A stretch of DNA of 30,292 nt from contig MU405443.1 in NCBI GenBank assembly GCA_022836615.1, forward strand, positions 1 through 30,292. Reading direction: 5' to 3'. Below the pieces are notes generated by a model. The model saw only the letters and a program-made list of their open reading frames with translations, was not told the origin of the DNA and did not search any database. Source of the DNA: Annulohypoxylon bovei var. microspora. Taxonomy: Eukaryota; Ascomycota; Sordariomycetes; Xylariales; Hypoxylaceae. Shown here in pieces: positions 19,895-30,290 of this stretch; within the stretch, counting starts at the first letter, position 1, and every line of letters begins with the position of its first letter. Both the position numbers and the translations under genes were made by a program.

Positions 19895-20907
19895 TCAGGT
19901 TCCTTTTCTCGTGGCATCTCCATGTCCCATTGTATCCTGGACCGTCCCGCCCACAGATCCCTTGTCAGTAAACTGTCGTCCGATCACGCCCTCTTTCGAG
20001 AATGGGCCGCCGACCTTCTGTGCCGTACCACCGATCTTGCCTTCAGACTGCATAGAGGGTGTATGTTAGCCAAACAATCATGGAATACTTGTCACGGCTC
20101 TGAACGTACCGAGAATTGATGCCCGACGGACCCCTGGGAATCAAACGCAGAGACCCGCGTCGCTCTATCATCCTCACCAGGCTCGGGGCCAAGATAGTTC
20201 TCCGTGGCAGGGAACTTATCGAACTTGGAGTTCCGCTCTGTCTTGCCGGCAATGCCGCCGCTATTCTTTAGATCCGAGTTACCACCACTGCCCATGCTCT
20301 GGCCAGCTGTCCCCGAATCCTGACTACCTACCGCCTTCTTCAGCGTGCCCGGGACGTCTCGCATATTGTCGGTGGCGGATTTCATCGCTCCTAGGATACC
20401 GCCCTTTTCCTTGTTGCTGTGGTTCTTGTGCCCAGGCATCATGGACTCGAGCACGCCTCCGGTCTTCATGCCGTCACGATGGGATTGAGGTCCTTCTTGA
20501 GACTCGTCGTAGTCTCTATGTCCTCGCATCATGGTCTCCTCGATGCCACCGTGCCGGCCATCATGTGTGAAATCTCCCATATGCCCCGAGCCCTGCTGCT
20601 TCTGCTGTTGTCTCTTGGTGTCTCCTGGCTTCATGGCTTCTTTGAGAGAGCCGAGGAGGGATTTACCTTCGCTCTGATCGGGAACCTGTTATCCCATACC
20701 TAGCTTTAGTCACGTTTATTCCACACATGTCTGCCCAGGTATATAGGTACTTTGGGTATCAGGTTTGAGATGAGCAAAATCACTTACATATCCGGCCGCC
20801 GTTCCCTTAGGGTCTGGGTCGTCCGAAAAATCGACATTATGTTGTGCGTTCGTAGCCCCCTGGTTGAACCCCCAGATCGGATTTCCGCCTGTACCGCCTG
20901 TGGACAT
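19895..20907 (-). CDS. Hydrophilic, Gly-rich LEA-like protein
   Basis: Three exons (20907-20788, 20685-20110, 20047-19895) give 282 aa. Introns are 102 and 62 bp with donors GTAAGT and GTACGT, both in phase 0. The protein has no signal peptide, no membrane helix, almost no cysteine, and is very rich in Gly, Lys, Asp, Ser and His. Short motifs recur: GGVLESMMPGHK resembles GGIEETMMRGHR and GGILGAMK, and near the C-terminus GSVGHQF, GGPFSKEGVIGRQF and KGSVGG recur about every 10-25 residues. This composition resembles late-embryogenesis-abundant or other stress-protective disordered proteins; that is inference from composition. The second intron falls within the C-terminal repeat zone. No defined domain is recognised. 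Confidence 0.8.
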
Positions 20908-21939
20908 GGTTACGAATTGATGGTTGATATATTGGATGCGAGTGTATTAATTGATATGCTTTATTTCAGGCGAGAGCAAAGCAATTCGGTCGATTGTACC
21001 AGAGTTCAATTTCTAGTCGAGAGGGCGATTATATAGCACCCACTTCAATCTGAAATAGGGGATTCATATCGCGTCATAATGATGTTCATAACGTCGGTGA
21101 GATATCATCATCTCACCATCAACTACCTATGCTTGAAGCGGAGAAATGATGTAAAACGATTCATGAGCTTCCATACTTGCTGGGCGACTGGTGCTTGCAA
21201 TTATGAGGATGATTACATCTAGCGTTCCATCGTAATCCCCATACCTGATGAGAGTATCATCTTGATGGTTCCTACGAATTGATCCTAGCCATCCTTAACT
21301 TATGACGTCCCCCTTTTAGAATCGCCTTGGTTCTAATTCAGCCTTAACAAGACTAAGGTTACGCTAGGTCTGGACGAGTTACTGGATAGAGGATACGCAC
21401 AAGAAAGGTATTATGGCTTATGTCTTCTATACTAGAAACATACCAGCTCTTTGGAGCTATACTTTATCTAATGGTAAAACAATCTTACCCTTTAGTTTCC
21501 CTTTCATATACCTAGAGATCACGCTCGTACTCTACTTAGTATATAAAGGTCATAAATTGCTAGCTAAAGTAATAGTACCTAGGCAGCCAAGGCAGTTGAA
21601 TCTCGAGTTAACTTTCGATGCCCAATCACAATGTATCAAGCAAGTCGATTTACCAATGTACGAAGTACCTCAGTTCACCGTGACGCCTCACGCCCTGACC
21701 TGCATAACTTCCACCCTATGCCACCCTATGCCACCCTATGCCACCCTGCCACCCTAGATCTAACAGCATGTACCTCCCAAGTTCCCTTGTCAGACTCCCA
21801 CCTGTCTGCTCATGGTTAACCTGTGCCTAGACTCAAGAAGCCGTCGATTCCCACCTCTTGAGTTTGGTAGTTTAAGTGCACATCATCCAATTAAAACGCC
21901 GTATTCTTCTTCATTTCCCCACTCAAGAGCCTCGTCACT
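20908..21939. other. Divergent intergenic region with a 10-bp repeat
   Basis: Region between the LEA-like gene (-) and the zinc-finger gene (+). A 10-bp tandem repeat (CCACCCTATG, about four copies with the last shortened) lies at about 21712-21755. An open frame at 21413-21757 begins with ATG and has one hydrophobic stretch but runs into this repeat; it is not supported as a gene. Confidence 0.5.
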
Positions 21940-22894
21940 ATGGACACGCATCATCAGGTACCTGACTTCGACTTCGGCGATAGTCTCATCGACAACGCTC
22001 CTAGTGACGCCACCGCCATCAATGATAGCCAGCAGGCTGTCTTGGAGAACACACTGCCAATCATCCACTCTTCATTTCCACAGCTGAGTGGAGAAGGGTG
22101 AGAAGTTTTTTTTTTTTTGGTGCTAAGTTAGGCGTAACTATAGACTATGCATGTGTTGCATTGAGTGCCACGGCATATTTTCTAATGCCACCCAACTCAA
22201 CAAACATGCAAAAGACACTTCCCACAAATCATACGGTTGTACCTGCGGAACCAAGTTTAGTCGACTGGACGCCCTGACCCGTCACATCAACAGCAAATCC
22301 AATGAAATTCCCAAGTATCCATGCGAAAGATGCGACAATCATCAGGGAATGAATGGTTTTCATCGTCGCGACCACCTAGTCCAACATATGAAGGTCTGCC
22401 GCGGGAACGATGTTGAGGACAAGCTACCCGAGCAGAAGCCTAACGATCTTCTCATCGACATGACGTTTGACCCTTCTATGCTTATGAACGAAGATGCTAT
22501 CCCATGGGTCCAGACCCCCCCCTTTCCCTGTACCGTCATGGGATGCGACAAATGGGGAGTCGACGGTTATCTTCGAGAGGTCGACCTCATCGAGCACCAG
22601 AATTGGGTGCATCCTTTCATGGTCCAGAACCAGGTGCACACTGCGTCACAGTTTCCAGGTGGCGTGCAGTTTTCCCAGCTGAACGATCCTCAGCTCTACC
22701 AGCCTCATTGGTCAGACAATGCTCCTCAGTTTCCAGGTGGCATACAGCCGTTCCAGCCGAATAACGATCTTCAGCCTTTCCAGCAGGTTAATGAACTTCA
22801 GTTTCATTCGCTAAACAACGCTCCTCAGTCCAATGGACAGGACGGCACCTCCCAGTTCTACCAGCAAGGCGGGACTTCCCAGTTCCAGTTCTAA
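21940..22894 (+). CDS. C2H2-type zinc-finger protein with Gln/Pro-rich tail
   Basis: Exons 21940-22097 and 22144-22894 give 302 aa. The 46-bp intron is very short and has a T-run. The start lies just after a C/T-rich leader. The join reads QLSGEGLCMCCIECHGIF. Zinc-finger-like units follow: C58/C61/H74/H80; C85/C87/H100; C113/C116 with H130, H134 and C138; and C182/C187/H204/H209 (the last in an FPCTVMGCDKW context). Spacing is irregular, so some fingers may not fold classically. Residues from about 220 to the end are Gln/Pro/Asn-rich with repeated APQFPGG, LQPFQ and TSQFYQ blocks, typical of an activation region. A nuclear transcription regulator is likely; targets are unknown. An alternative acceptor at 22131 would also keep the frame but leaves an intron of only 34 bp. 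Confidence 0.82.
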
Positions 22895-23388
22895 TGGCTA
22901 CCATATCCGGGACTCCTGAGCGATATATGACATGAGAATTTAGCGTAAGGAATGGTTGATGTTGGCATTACGAATTGGTCGTACGATTTTCATAGCAGAT
23001 TGATTTGATACTATCAGCAACAATACCGTTTTTGTCCGATCCACATAGTGCTGTTGTAACGCCTATGTTGATGCTCCTGAGTGTTATAACAACCCACAGC
23101 TGACAAGTAAGAAATTTAAACAAGGGTCACCGGCTCATACTTAATATGACCCCTCGTGACTTATATGGCAAAGAACAGGATAGGGGTAATAAAAGGACCG
23201 TGAAACTCGAAACTGTATTAGTCCTCTCCAAATTCCGACCTATGGTACAAGGAAGCTCATTACACTAAGACACCGAACCAAGCCCGTACCGCCGTCAAAC
23301 GCCAAAAGATCGGGCTTCTCCAAGACCCGCGGGAAGACTGTCTCGTGTCACCATGCGGGATACCTCGTAAGACCGCATATTTCCACGT
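22895..23388. other. Convergent intergenic region
   Basis: 494 bp between the stop codons of the zinc-finger gene (+) and ATG27 (-). No gene or clear structure is seen. Confidence 0.5.
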
Positions 23389-24602
23389 TTAAACAGCGCT
23401 GTAGCCCCCGCGACTCCCGCTCCCCTGCACCGTGTTGAGCACCCTCCTAGTCCAGTCCTTGAGCAGGTAGGGGACGTCGCGGATGGTGTCGCCGTGAGGA
23501 ATGAGGTCCCAGCCTCGAGCTCCGTACCGGTTGTAGTTGAGCCACGAACCAAAGATGAGATAGGACGCGGTCCCGAGGAAGACGCTGTATCTCGGTTAGC
23601 ACATGACGGGATCGACTATACGTTCTAGCTCGGGGGCGAGCACTCACAGGATAACTAGCCAGGTGAAAAATCCCCAGTGCGGGTCTGGCTTTTCGCCGGG
23701 CTCGTCAGATCCGTCATCGCTCCTCTTCTCGCAAGCGTATTTGGATAGCCAAGTTAAGCGCAGCACGTCGATGTTCGAGTCGTCGGCCATAGGCTCGTAG
23801 CTCTCGAATATCAGGCTGGGGTCGTTCTGAATACCTAATTGAACCTCCTTAGTCGTATCATCCCCGTCACCGCCACCGTCGCCGTCGCCGTTGCCGTCGC
23901 CACCGTCTCCCTTGTCGTCGTCGGCGCGGAAGAGGAGCGGGTCCGTCCGAGCCATCAGAGGATCAGTACCGGACTCGTACTTGTCGTCCACGGGATCGTA
24001 CTCGCCCTCGGTCCCGTTTCGCTTGTCGTCGCAGAGGAACTCTATGATGGTTCTCTGTTCCCGCTTCTTGCCGCTGTCCGTCTTGTCGAAGCCGCCCTTC
24101 ATCACCAGGCGTAGACCCTGTTTCTTCGAGTCCGAGTTCGAGTCCGAGGTGCTTAGTCGCGTGACTTCGGGATCGAGAGCGCGACCTCCCACATTCTCTA
24201 GATCGCCAGCGATGGGAGTGGCTTTTTGGAACGTGTCGCCTGTGCGTTTGATGGCGCAAACTAGAATACGTAAGCACGTGAGCACGTCATCCGGGCCGGA
24301 AGAAGGGGGCATCGTAGGAACAACCTACCTCGAGCGCCGTTGGGACATTGCTCTTCCTTCTTCACGTCTCCCTTCTTCTTAAGCGGCCGACAGATATCTA
24401 CCGTGTACGTCGTGTTGTGGGGAGATTCGCTTATGATGTGACTTGTCACGACCGAATGAGGGCCGCCTAGCGCGGATAGGTCGAACGGTTGCTTATCAGC
24501 GACGATTTGGTTACACCTGAACATCGCTTCCGTCGGCAGAGGAGCTAGTAGCAAGGATAGGATTAATGCGGCGTCTGCCGCTTGCAGCGATGGGACCTTC
24601 AT
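23389..24602 (-). CDS. ATG27: Autophagy-related membrane protein Atg27
   Basis: Exons 24602-24329, 24260-23648 and 23584-23389 give 360 aa; introns are 68 and 63 bp. The joins restore CPNGARVCAIKRT and WLVILVFLGTAS. Atg27 is a type I membrane protein that cycles between Golgi, endosomes, vacuole and Atg9 sites and helps Atg9 trafficking. Seen here: a signal peptide (about 1-26), the family block FDLSALGGPHSVVTS and VDICRPLKKKGD, a lumenal domain with paired cysteines, an Asp/Gly-rich acidic insert (GDGGDGNGDGDGGG), one transmembrane helix (about 288-309), then the conserved tail SWLNYNRYGARGWDLIPHGD. The C-terminus is YSAV, the tyrosine sorting motif known to direct yeast Atg27 traffic. The start chosen is the first ATG; the frame upstream has only a TTG. 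Confidence 0.93.
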
Positions 24603-25911
24603 GACGTGCAACTATTGGCCGACGCGAGCGGGTTTATCGGGTGCGTGCTGAAGTCGTGCTGAAGTCGTGTTGAAGTCGTGTTGAAGTCGTGTTGAAGTCG
24701 AGTTGCGCGGACTAAGTACTTAGGATAGGAATGCGATGAGATATTCGAAGTCGGATTCGAGAGTCGGATGATGATTAATGAACGTATGAATGGAACGCGA
24801 TCGAAGGAAGCTTAGAGATTCCAGGGAGTTGGCCTAGGTAGGTAAGGTAGGTATGTAAATACCTGTAGTGGTGTAGTAATGCAATAATGCAGTTGTGATA
24901 AACAGCAAAAAAGAAAAAGTGCAAAGAAAGGCTTGAGGGTGAATGAAAACAAGCCTTACGGGACTATGAAAGGTACCTAGATATCTTGATGGCCGAGGGC
25001 TTCTCACGATCTAAAGCTCATCTGCCTCGATGATGATGGGACTAAAAGTGAGTGAGGTACAAATACAAATGAATGAGTGAACTTCAACTTGGCTTTAATT
25101 GAAAGCTTCCAGTTAGGTTCGGCCACCCGTCGTCATACCTTGCAGGGGTTAAAAATCGCCGATGCTTAAGTAAGTAGGTACCTAGGAGGTACCTAGAATA
25201 TTACATAATTTATCCATCACATGGACTGGAGTTCGAGCTCCGATAGGTCTACTAGGTAGTAGGCACCTATCATAGCTATGACCTACCTATGTATGTACAC
25301 ACGGTATTGGTAGTCGTGGTTCACGTGACACGCATTGCTTCGACAAACCGCCCCCTTTTGGAAGGCTGTTCATGGAAAAGGGGTAAAAATACACGATCTG
25401 TTTAAAGCTATCTGGGAAAATAGAATACCGGCTATAGCACATGACCCTATCGTCCCACTGTTATTTTGTATTGCTATTAGTTCTCTCACCTCCTAGAGCA
25501 GAGAAACAAACCCGGGCACCTGATGCTCGATAGCTTCATCTGTAAATAGCTCGGAGTCTCACCGTTAGCTAAAGCACCGCCCACTTCCACCAGCCCTTCC
25601 CCCGCTGTTCGTGATGCCGTGATGAACCTGCAAATGGGTATAATGAAAATAAAACCTGGACCCCCCGGCTGTACGGAACACGCCAGCGATGCAAAAGCTC
25701 CGCAACCATTACGCCGATACCTTTCCTTAACGCCGTCCGTGTCGACCTCGAGATACGATGATCCTTTCTGCCCTTAGCTTTACGCGTCTCGGCACTAGTG
25801 TATAGGTAGGTTGTATAGATATGTTTGTACAATCCGTTTCCGGATAAACGCTTTGAAGCCTGTCCGCGAGCTTCTCAGCTGCCCGGATACGGGATGACGT
25901 CTGCCGCAGTT
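24603..25911. other. Intergenic between ATG27 and SPT20
   Basis: Leader/promoter of ATG27 followed by the 3' region of SPT20. An 11-bp repeat is listed separately. TACC/CTAGGTA-type tracts lie at 24832-24860 and 25170-25200. No gene is supported; the open frame at 25569-25832 on the minus strand has no recognisable features. Confidence 0.5.
24645..24699. repeat. 11-bp tandem repeat in the ATG27 leader
   Basis: Five copies in register: GTGCTGAAGTC twice, then GTGTTGAAGTC three times. The array starts 43 bp upstream of the ATG27 start codon, so it is likely in the 5' untranslated region or core promoter. On the transcribed strand the units read GACTTCAACAC/GACTTCAGCAC. Confidence 0.85.
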
Positions 25912-26392
25912 CTACATGCCCTGCTGCATCATCCCGTTCATCCCGCTCTGCACGCCTTGCTGCATGCCGTTCGGCATCCCGCTCTGCATGCCGTTCTGCA
26001 TATTCTGTGCCGCCATCTGCCGTCGCTGCATGATCTCTCGCTGAACTGACTCCTGTGCCTTCCTGAGGCAGTTCTGCTTAAACTGATCGTGCAGCTCCTG
26101 AGGAATATTCTGCGGTCCGCCAAATCGTTCGCTAAACTGCCCTATGTTCTGCCTATAGAAGTGATGCTGCCTCTGCCGAACCTGCATCGCTAATTGGCTT
26201 GCCTGAGGCCCTGGCTGCTGGCCTTGTTGTTGTTGTTGCTGCTGCTGCTGCTGCTGCTGTTGTTGTTGTTGCTGCTGCTGCTGCTGTAGCTGGTGCTGCA
26301 TAGCCGCCATCTGGGCAGGGTTCATGCTGTTAGCAACATTCATGAAGTTCTGGTTCCCCATTTGCTGGCCAGGCATCTGTCCTTGCATCTGC

Positions 26393-26437
<45 letters not shown>

Positions 26438-29010
26438 ATGCTGTTAAGCTGTTGCTGGTAGCGCTGGGCAATCTGGGCTTGTTGGGCTGCGCTCATGACG
26501 TTGGGATTCTGCATGTTCATGTTTATCATCTGCTGGCGCAGCATCTGCTGCTGGAGCATCGGGTTGTGCAGGTGCGAGTTCTGCCCGTTCATCATATTGG
26601 TATTCTGCATCGCCGCCATCTGCTGCTGCTGGGCGATACGGTGACGCTGCTGCTGGGCGATCTGCGCGGCCAGCAGCTGGTTGGGCATGGGTTGACCCAT
26701 ATTCTGATTGCCCATCATCATCTGACCCATGTGAGAGTTTTGGGCCATCATGCCTGGCGGAGGACTGGCTTGGGTCATCCGGGGCGTGGGCATCGGTCGG
26801 TTGATCGGGGTGCCGTGCGGCATCTGCGGCGTCGCGCTCGGCATGCGAGGCGTGTTCGATGGGTGGCTCTGCTGGCTACCCCTAGCAGACATGCTGACGG
26901 CCATCGGGGCAGACATCGGCCCGTGGGATTGGGCCACGGAGGACGATCTTGGAGGGCTCGCTCCCATGCCGGAGTTCGTCTGCTGCATAGGCGCGTTGCC
27001 GACCATGGGGCTAGACATGTTCTGCGGCGTGTTCTGGCGGACGACCGGCGACGAGACGGGCGGCTGCGATACCTGCTGCGGGAACCTGTGAGCGGCCTGA
27101 GCCGGCATCGCGCCGTTGGTCAGCCCGTTCTGTGCCGGGTGCCCGTGAGACGGTTGCGGCATCTGATTCACCTGGGTATTCTGGGGTGACTGGGCGGCTT
27201 GGGCTTGGGCTTGGGCTTGGGCTTGGGCGTGGGCCTGAGCTTGAGCTTGAGCTGCGGCCTGGGCTTGTGCCCGTTGTTGGGCCAGCGCGCGACGTTGGGC
27301 TTCTTGCTGCTGCTGCTGCTGTTGCTGCTGCCGTATCTGGGTCTGCCGCTGCTCCTCTTCCCGACGAAGCTTCTCCTGCTGCTCGGCTTGCTGTCGCTGC
27401 ACGGCGGCCAGCTCTTGCTTCTGAGCTTGAAGCTTGCGTTCGTTCTCCTGCTGCTGAGCTTTCTCCTGCTCCTTCTTGGCCTCGTGCTTCGCCCTGATAT
27501 CGGCGAGGACCTTGAACCTTTCGAAGCGAGGCTCGAAAGCGGTAGTGCCCGACTGCCCGTTGCTGTCGGCTTCGTCGGTGCCGGTCTGGGCGCTGCCCGT
27601 ATTGGCTGAGCGTCGTTCGTCGTACGTGAGCATGTATTTCTCCTGCTCCGCGGCCAACGCCTCGTCGGCGGCTCTTTCGGCCACGGTCCGCTTCCGAGCC
27701 TTCGGCTTCGGCGGTGGTTCGGAGTGGCGCGGATCGGCCATCTTGTCTAGGAGCACGACGGCCTCTTCCTTGCTCTTGGGGATCTCTAGGTGCAGCGGCG
27801 GGGCGGTTGCGAGCAGTATCTGCGCCTCTGCGACGTAGATGTTGCTGGCGTCTAGCTCCATCTTTTCACGCTTCTGCTTCTTGGCCGGCGGCGGCATGCC
27901 AGCTGCGGTAGGGGTCGGGGGCACGGCGGACATTGGCGTCGGAGGGACGACGCCGGAGTCGGCGCCGGCCTTGGCGTCTCCCGAGCTGCGCGGAGTCGAC
28001 GCCTTGATCATCAGATCTATATGCAGACTCTGCGGGGTTGGGTGGAGGACGACGGTGAAGATCTTGGCTTTCGGCGGCGACTTGCCCTTCTGCCCGTCGG
28101 GGGGAGCAGGCGGCGCCGGCATGGCCTCCTTATCGCCGGGGACGTCGTCGGCATGCTTCTCGCTGCCGCCCGAGAGGCCGTTTCGAGCGCTGTCCTTGGG
28201 GAAGGGGGCGTAGGGGGACGGCGTGATGTAAGGGTTGTAGTTATGGATGGAAGACGGCTTTTCCGAGCTGGACTTGGAGGTCGGACGAGCGACGTCCTTG
28301 GTCTGCGTAGGCGTCTTGTGGTCGTGCAGCTGCACGATTAGGCGGCCCTCGTAGAAGATGACGCCGCCGTCGTTGAGGTCTTGGAGTATGTCGTGAGGTA
28401 TCGTTCGGCTCCTGACGTGATCCAGGAAGAGTTTCATCGGCGACTTGTACGGGAAGACGCTGTCTTGCTGGTCGAAGCGGAAATGAGAGGGGTGGAGGTG
28501 TACGATAAGCGACGGGGGGTGCCCGGCGTATTTCTTGAGGATGTAAGAATCGGTCACAGCTATTCTACCGTAAGCATAAGTCGCGACGGGGGGGTAGCAA
28601 GCGTGTCGCGCACCGTCTGGACGTGGCTCGAAGGATTGATGCAGCGACGTATCAAGTGCCAGGGTGGCAGATCTCAGAGGAGCGTTATTTCTCTGATTAC
28701 GCCCCGGACCTTGGTTAGCAGTGTCGCGTCTGGAACGGGCCATGCTAGGCCGGTGAGCAGTTCCGTTGGCGCCATTCGTGACGGCGGAGTTGGATGCTTG
28801 CTGGTGCTGCTGGTGCTGCTGGTGCTGCTGGTGCTGCTGCTGGTGCTGCTGCTGGTGCTTGATTATTGCGGGCGGAGGGCGCTTGGCCGACATGTTCGGG
28901 GATGGGGAGGATTGGGATGAGGACACCCCATTTGTCTGGATGCCTGGAGGTGGCGGCCGTTTGATCTTGGGAGTAGGTGGTAGAATTGCGTTAGCGACGA
29001 CCGGAGCCAT
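25912..29010 (-). CDS. SPT20: SAGA complex subunit Spt20
   Basis: Spt20 is a scaffold subunit of the SAGA transcription coactivator in the nucleus. The frame is open for 1032 codons from the ATG at 29010. The Spt20 domain (about residues 120-240) is clear: SYILKKYAGHPPSLIVHLHPSHFRFDQQDSVFPYKSP, then IFYEGRLIVQLHDHKT. Downstream are an NLS-like PPPAKKQKREK, a Glu/Gln-rich coiled coil (about 510-600), an Ala-Gln run, and two long polyglutamine tracts (about 859-874 and 909-928). A 54-nt segment, 28613-28560, has GTGCGC at its start and CTTAC plus AATAG at its end. Removing it keeps the frame and turns RPDGARHACY...GRIAVTDSY into RPDAVTDSYILKK, closer to other fungal Spt20 proteins; it is probably an intron, giving about 1014 aa. 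Many Gln/Met/Asn-rich repeats make the C-terminal half disordered. Confidence 0.9.
26227..26438. repeat. CAG/CAA polyglutamine tracts in SPT20
   Basis: Two long glutamine-codon runs, at about 26227-26286 and 26391-26438, each of roughly 16-20 codons and mostly CAG with a few CAA. They lie in the C-terminal half of Spt20. Similar shorter runs lie at about 27309-27335 and, mixed with histidine, at 28799-28860. Confidence 0.9.
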
Positions 29011-29559
29011 AGTTTCGACCTATGGCTCTGCGCTACTATGAGACGGCTATGCGACGCTCGATAGGTTGCGACGAGAGATTGAAGGTATCACGAAAGTCTC
29101 ATTTGATGTGAACATTGATCGCGATGGTTGCTTATGACGGAGAGTATTGGTAATGAGATAGAACGCGCGCGCGACCAGTCGAGAAGGTGCACAAGAGATG
29201 AATCGATCGATCGGACTCGAATTACATCGAAAAGGAACCTTAGGGGTATGCGACGAGTTATCGACAATTGCAATCGATGATAGGTAGTCTTCCAGCTACG
29301 GGACGAAAAGTTGGAAGATTGTTGTTGAGTCTTTGTGTGGGGTTGATTTGTGTTAGTGATTGAAAGATGATCGACTTCGAAAAGGTAAAAGGTGAATTGA
29401 GCCTCATCAGCCGCTTTACTCAATCGGCTCCACCCGACGATTTAGGTACAGTAGCATGCACTAAGTTTAAACCCATTTTATATACCTTAAAGTCGCGCCA
29501 AGCCACTATGCCAAAACAAAAAATAAACGCGTTATTATTTTATATATAAAAGCCTCATT
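29011..29559. promoter_or_regulatory. Upstream region of SPT20
   Basis: About 550 bp of non-coding sequence that should hold the SPT20 promoter and leader. It includes GATCG-rich sequence (29200-29230, with an overlapping ATCGATCGAT). No defined site is recognised. It gives way abruptly to AT-rich DNA near 29560. Confidence 0.45.
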
Positions 29560-30200
29560 TTTATAACACGGTTTTATAACGTTTTTAAAATTATTTATAT
29601 TTATTTAAAATTATAAATCGTGGAAAAAAATTATCGTTTTAAATAAAATTTTAAATTTATAAATTAAACCGTTTTAATTACGGGTTAATTCGAATTTATA
29701 AAATATATTTCGAAATTTTTTATAATACGATTAAAATAATTATCCGATTTGAAATTTTACGCGTAAATAACGTTTTATAACCACGTTTTAAATTAAAATA
29801 AAAATTTTTTAAAAAAAAACGAAACCGCGTTTACGATATTATAAACCACGTAAATTTTTATATTTTTTATTAAAATTTTTTTAACGCGGTTAATAATAAA
29901 ATTAAATTAAAATTAATATAATATTTTTTTTAAAAAATAAATAAACGTAAATAACTTTAAAAAAAACGATTATTATTTATAAAAAAATACATTAAAAAAT
30001 AATTATAATAAATTAAATAATATAAAAAATAAATAATTAAATAATAACGGCGCGTTTATTAAATTAACGAATGTATCGTTAAACGTGGTATTAAAGTTTA
30101 ATTAATTTAAACGTTTAATTTACCGATCGTATAAATTTAAAAAAAAAATGTAAAAAAAGTTCGTTATAAAAAAAAAATAAAAAAAATATTTTAAATTAAA
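29560..30200. other. Second AT-rich block, RIP-like
   Basis: Extremely A/T-rich, with C and G confined mainly to CG dinucleotides (ACGTTTT, AACGCGTT-like words), no open frame and many A or T runs. Retention of scattered CG with loss of other C/G contexts differs slightly from the left block. Together the two blocks bound the gene-bearing island. Confidence 0.7.
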
Positions 30201-30206
30201 CGCGAG

Positions 30207-30290
30207 GCCACCCGTTCGGGTGGCACAATATCCCGAGTTTAGCCGGAGGTCGATGGTTCGATTCTTCGATCTCCCACTTTTATTTCTTTT
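30207..30290 (+). other. GC-rich double-hairpin with tRNA-like internal promoter words
   Basis: GCCACCC-GTTC-GGGTGGC is a perfect 7-bp hairpin (30207-30224). A second hairpin pairs GGAGGTCGA (30245-30253) with TCGATCTCC (30266-30274), nine pairs with one G-T, around a 12-base loop containing GGTTCGATTC. That loop matches the pol III B-box (GGTTCGANNCC) closely. TGGCACAATA at 30221 is a weak A-box candidate, and TTTT runs follow at 30278. No cloverleaf can be folded, so it is not a normal tRNA. It may be the end of a tRNA-related SINE or other retroelement. Confidence 0.35.

Noticed and set aside
21413..21757. 114-codon frame with an ATG and a hydrophobic stretch, faintly like the last membrane helix of a permease
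   Set aside because: The C-terminal part runs into a 10-bp tandem repeat, there is no upstream coding sequence to complete a transporter, and no clear family motif is present.
26293..27189. 298-codon plus-strand Leu/His-rich frame opposite SPT20
   Set aside because: It is the antisense of Gln/Met-rich codons (CAG reads CTG), a composition artefact.
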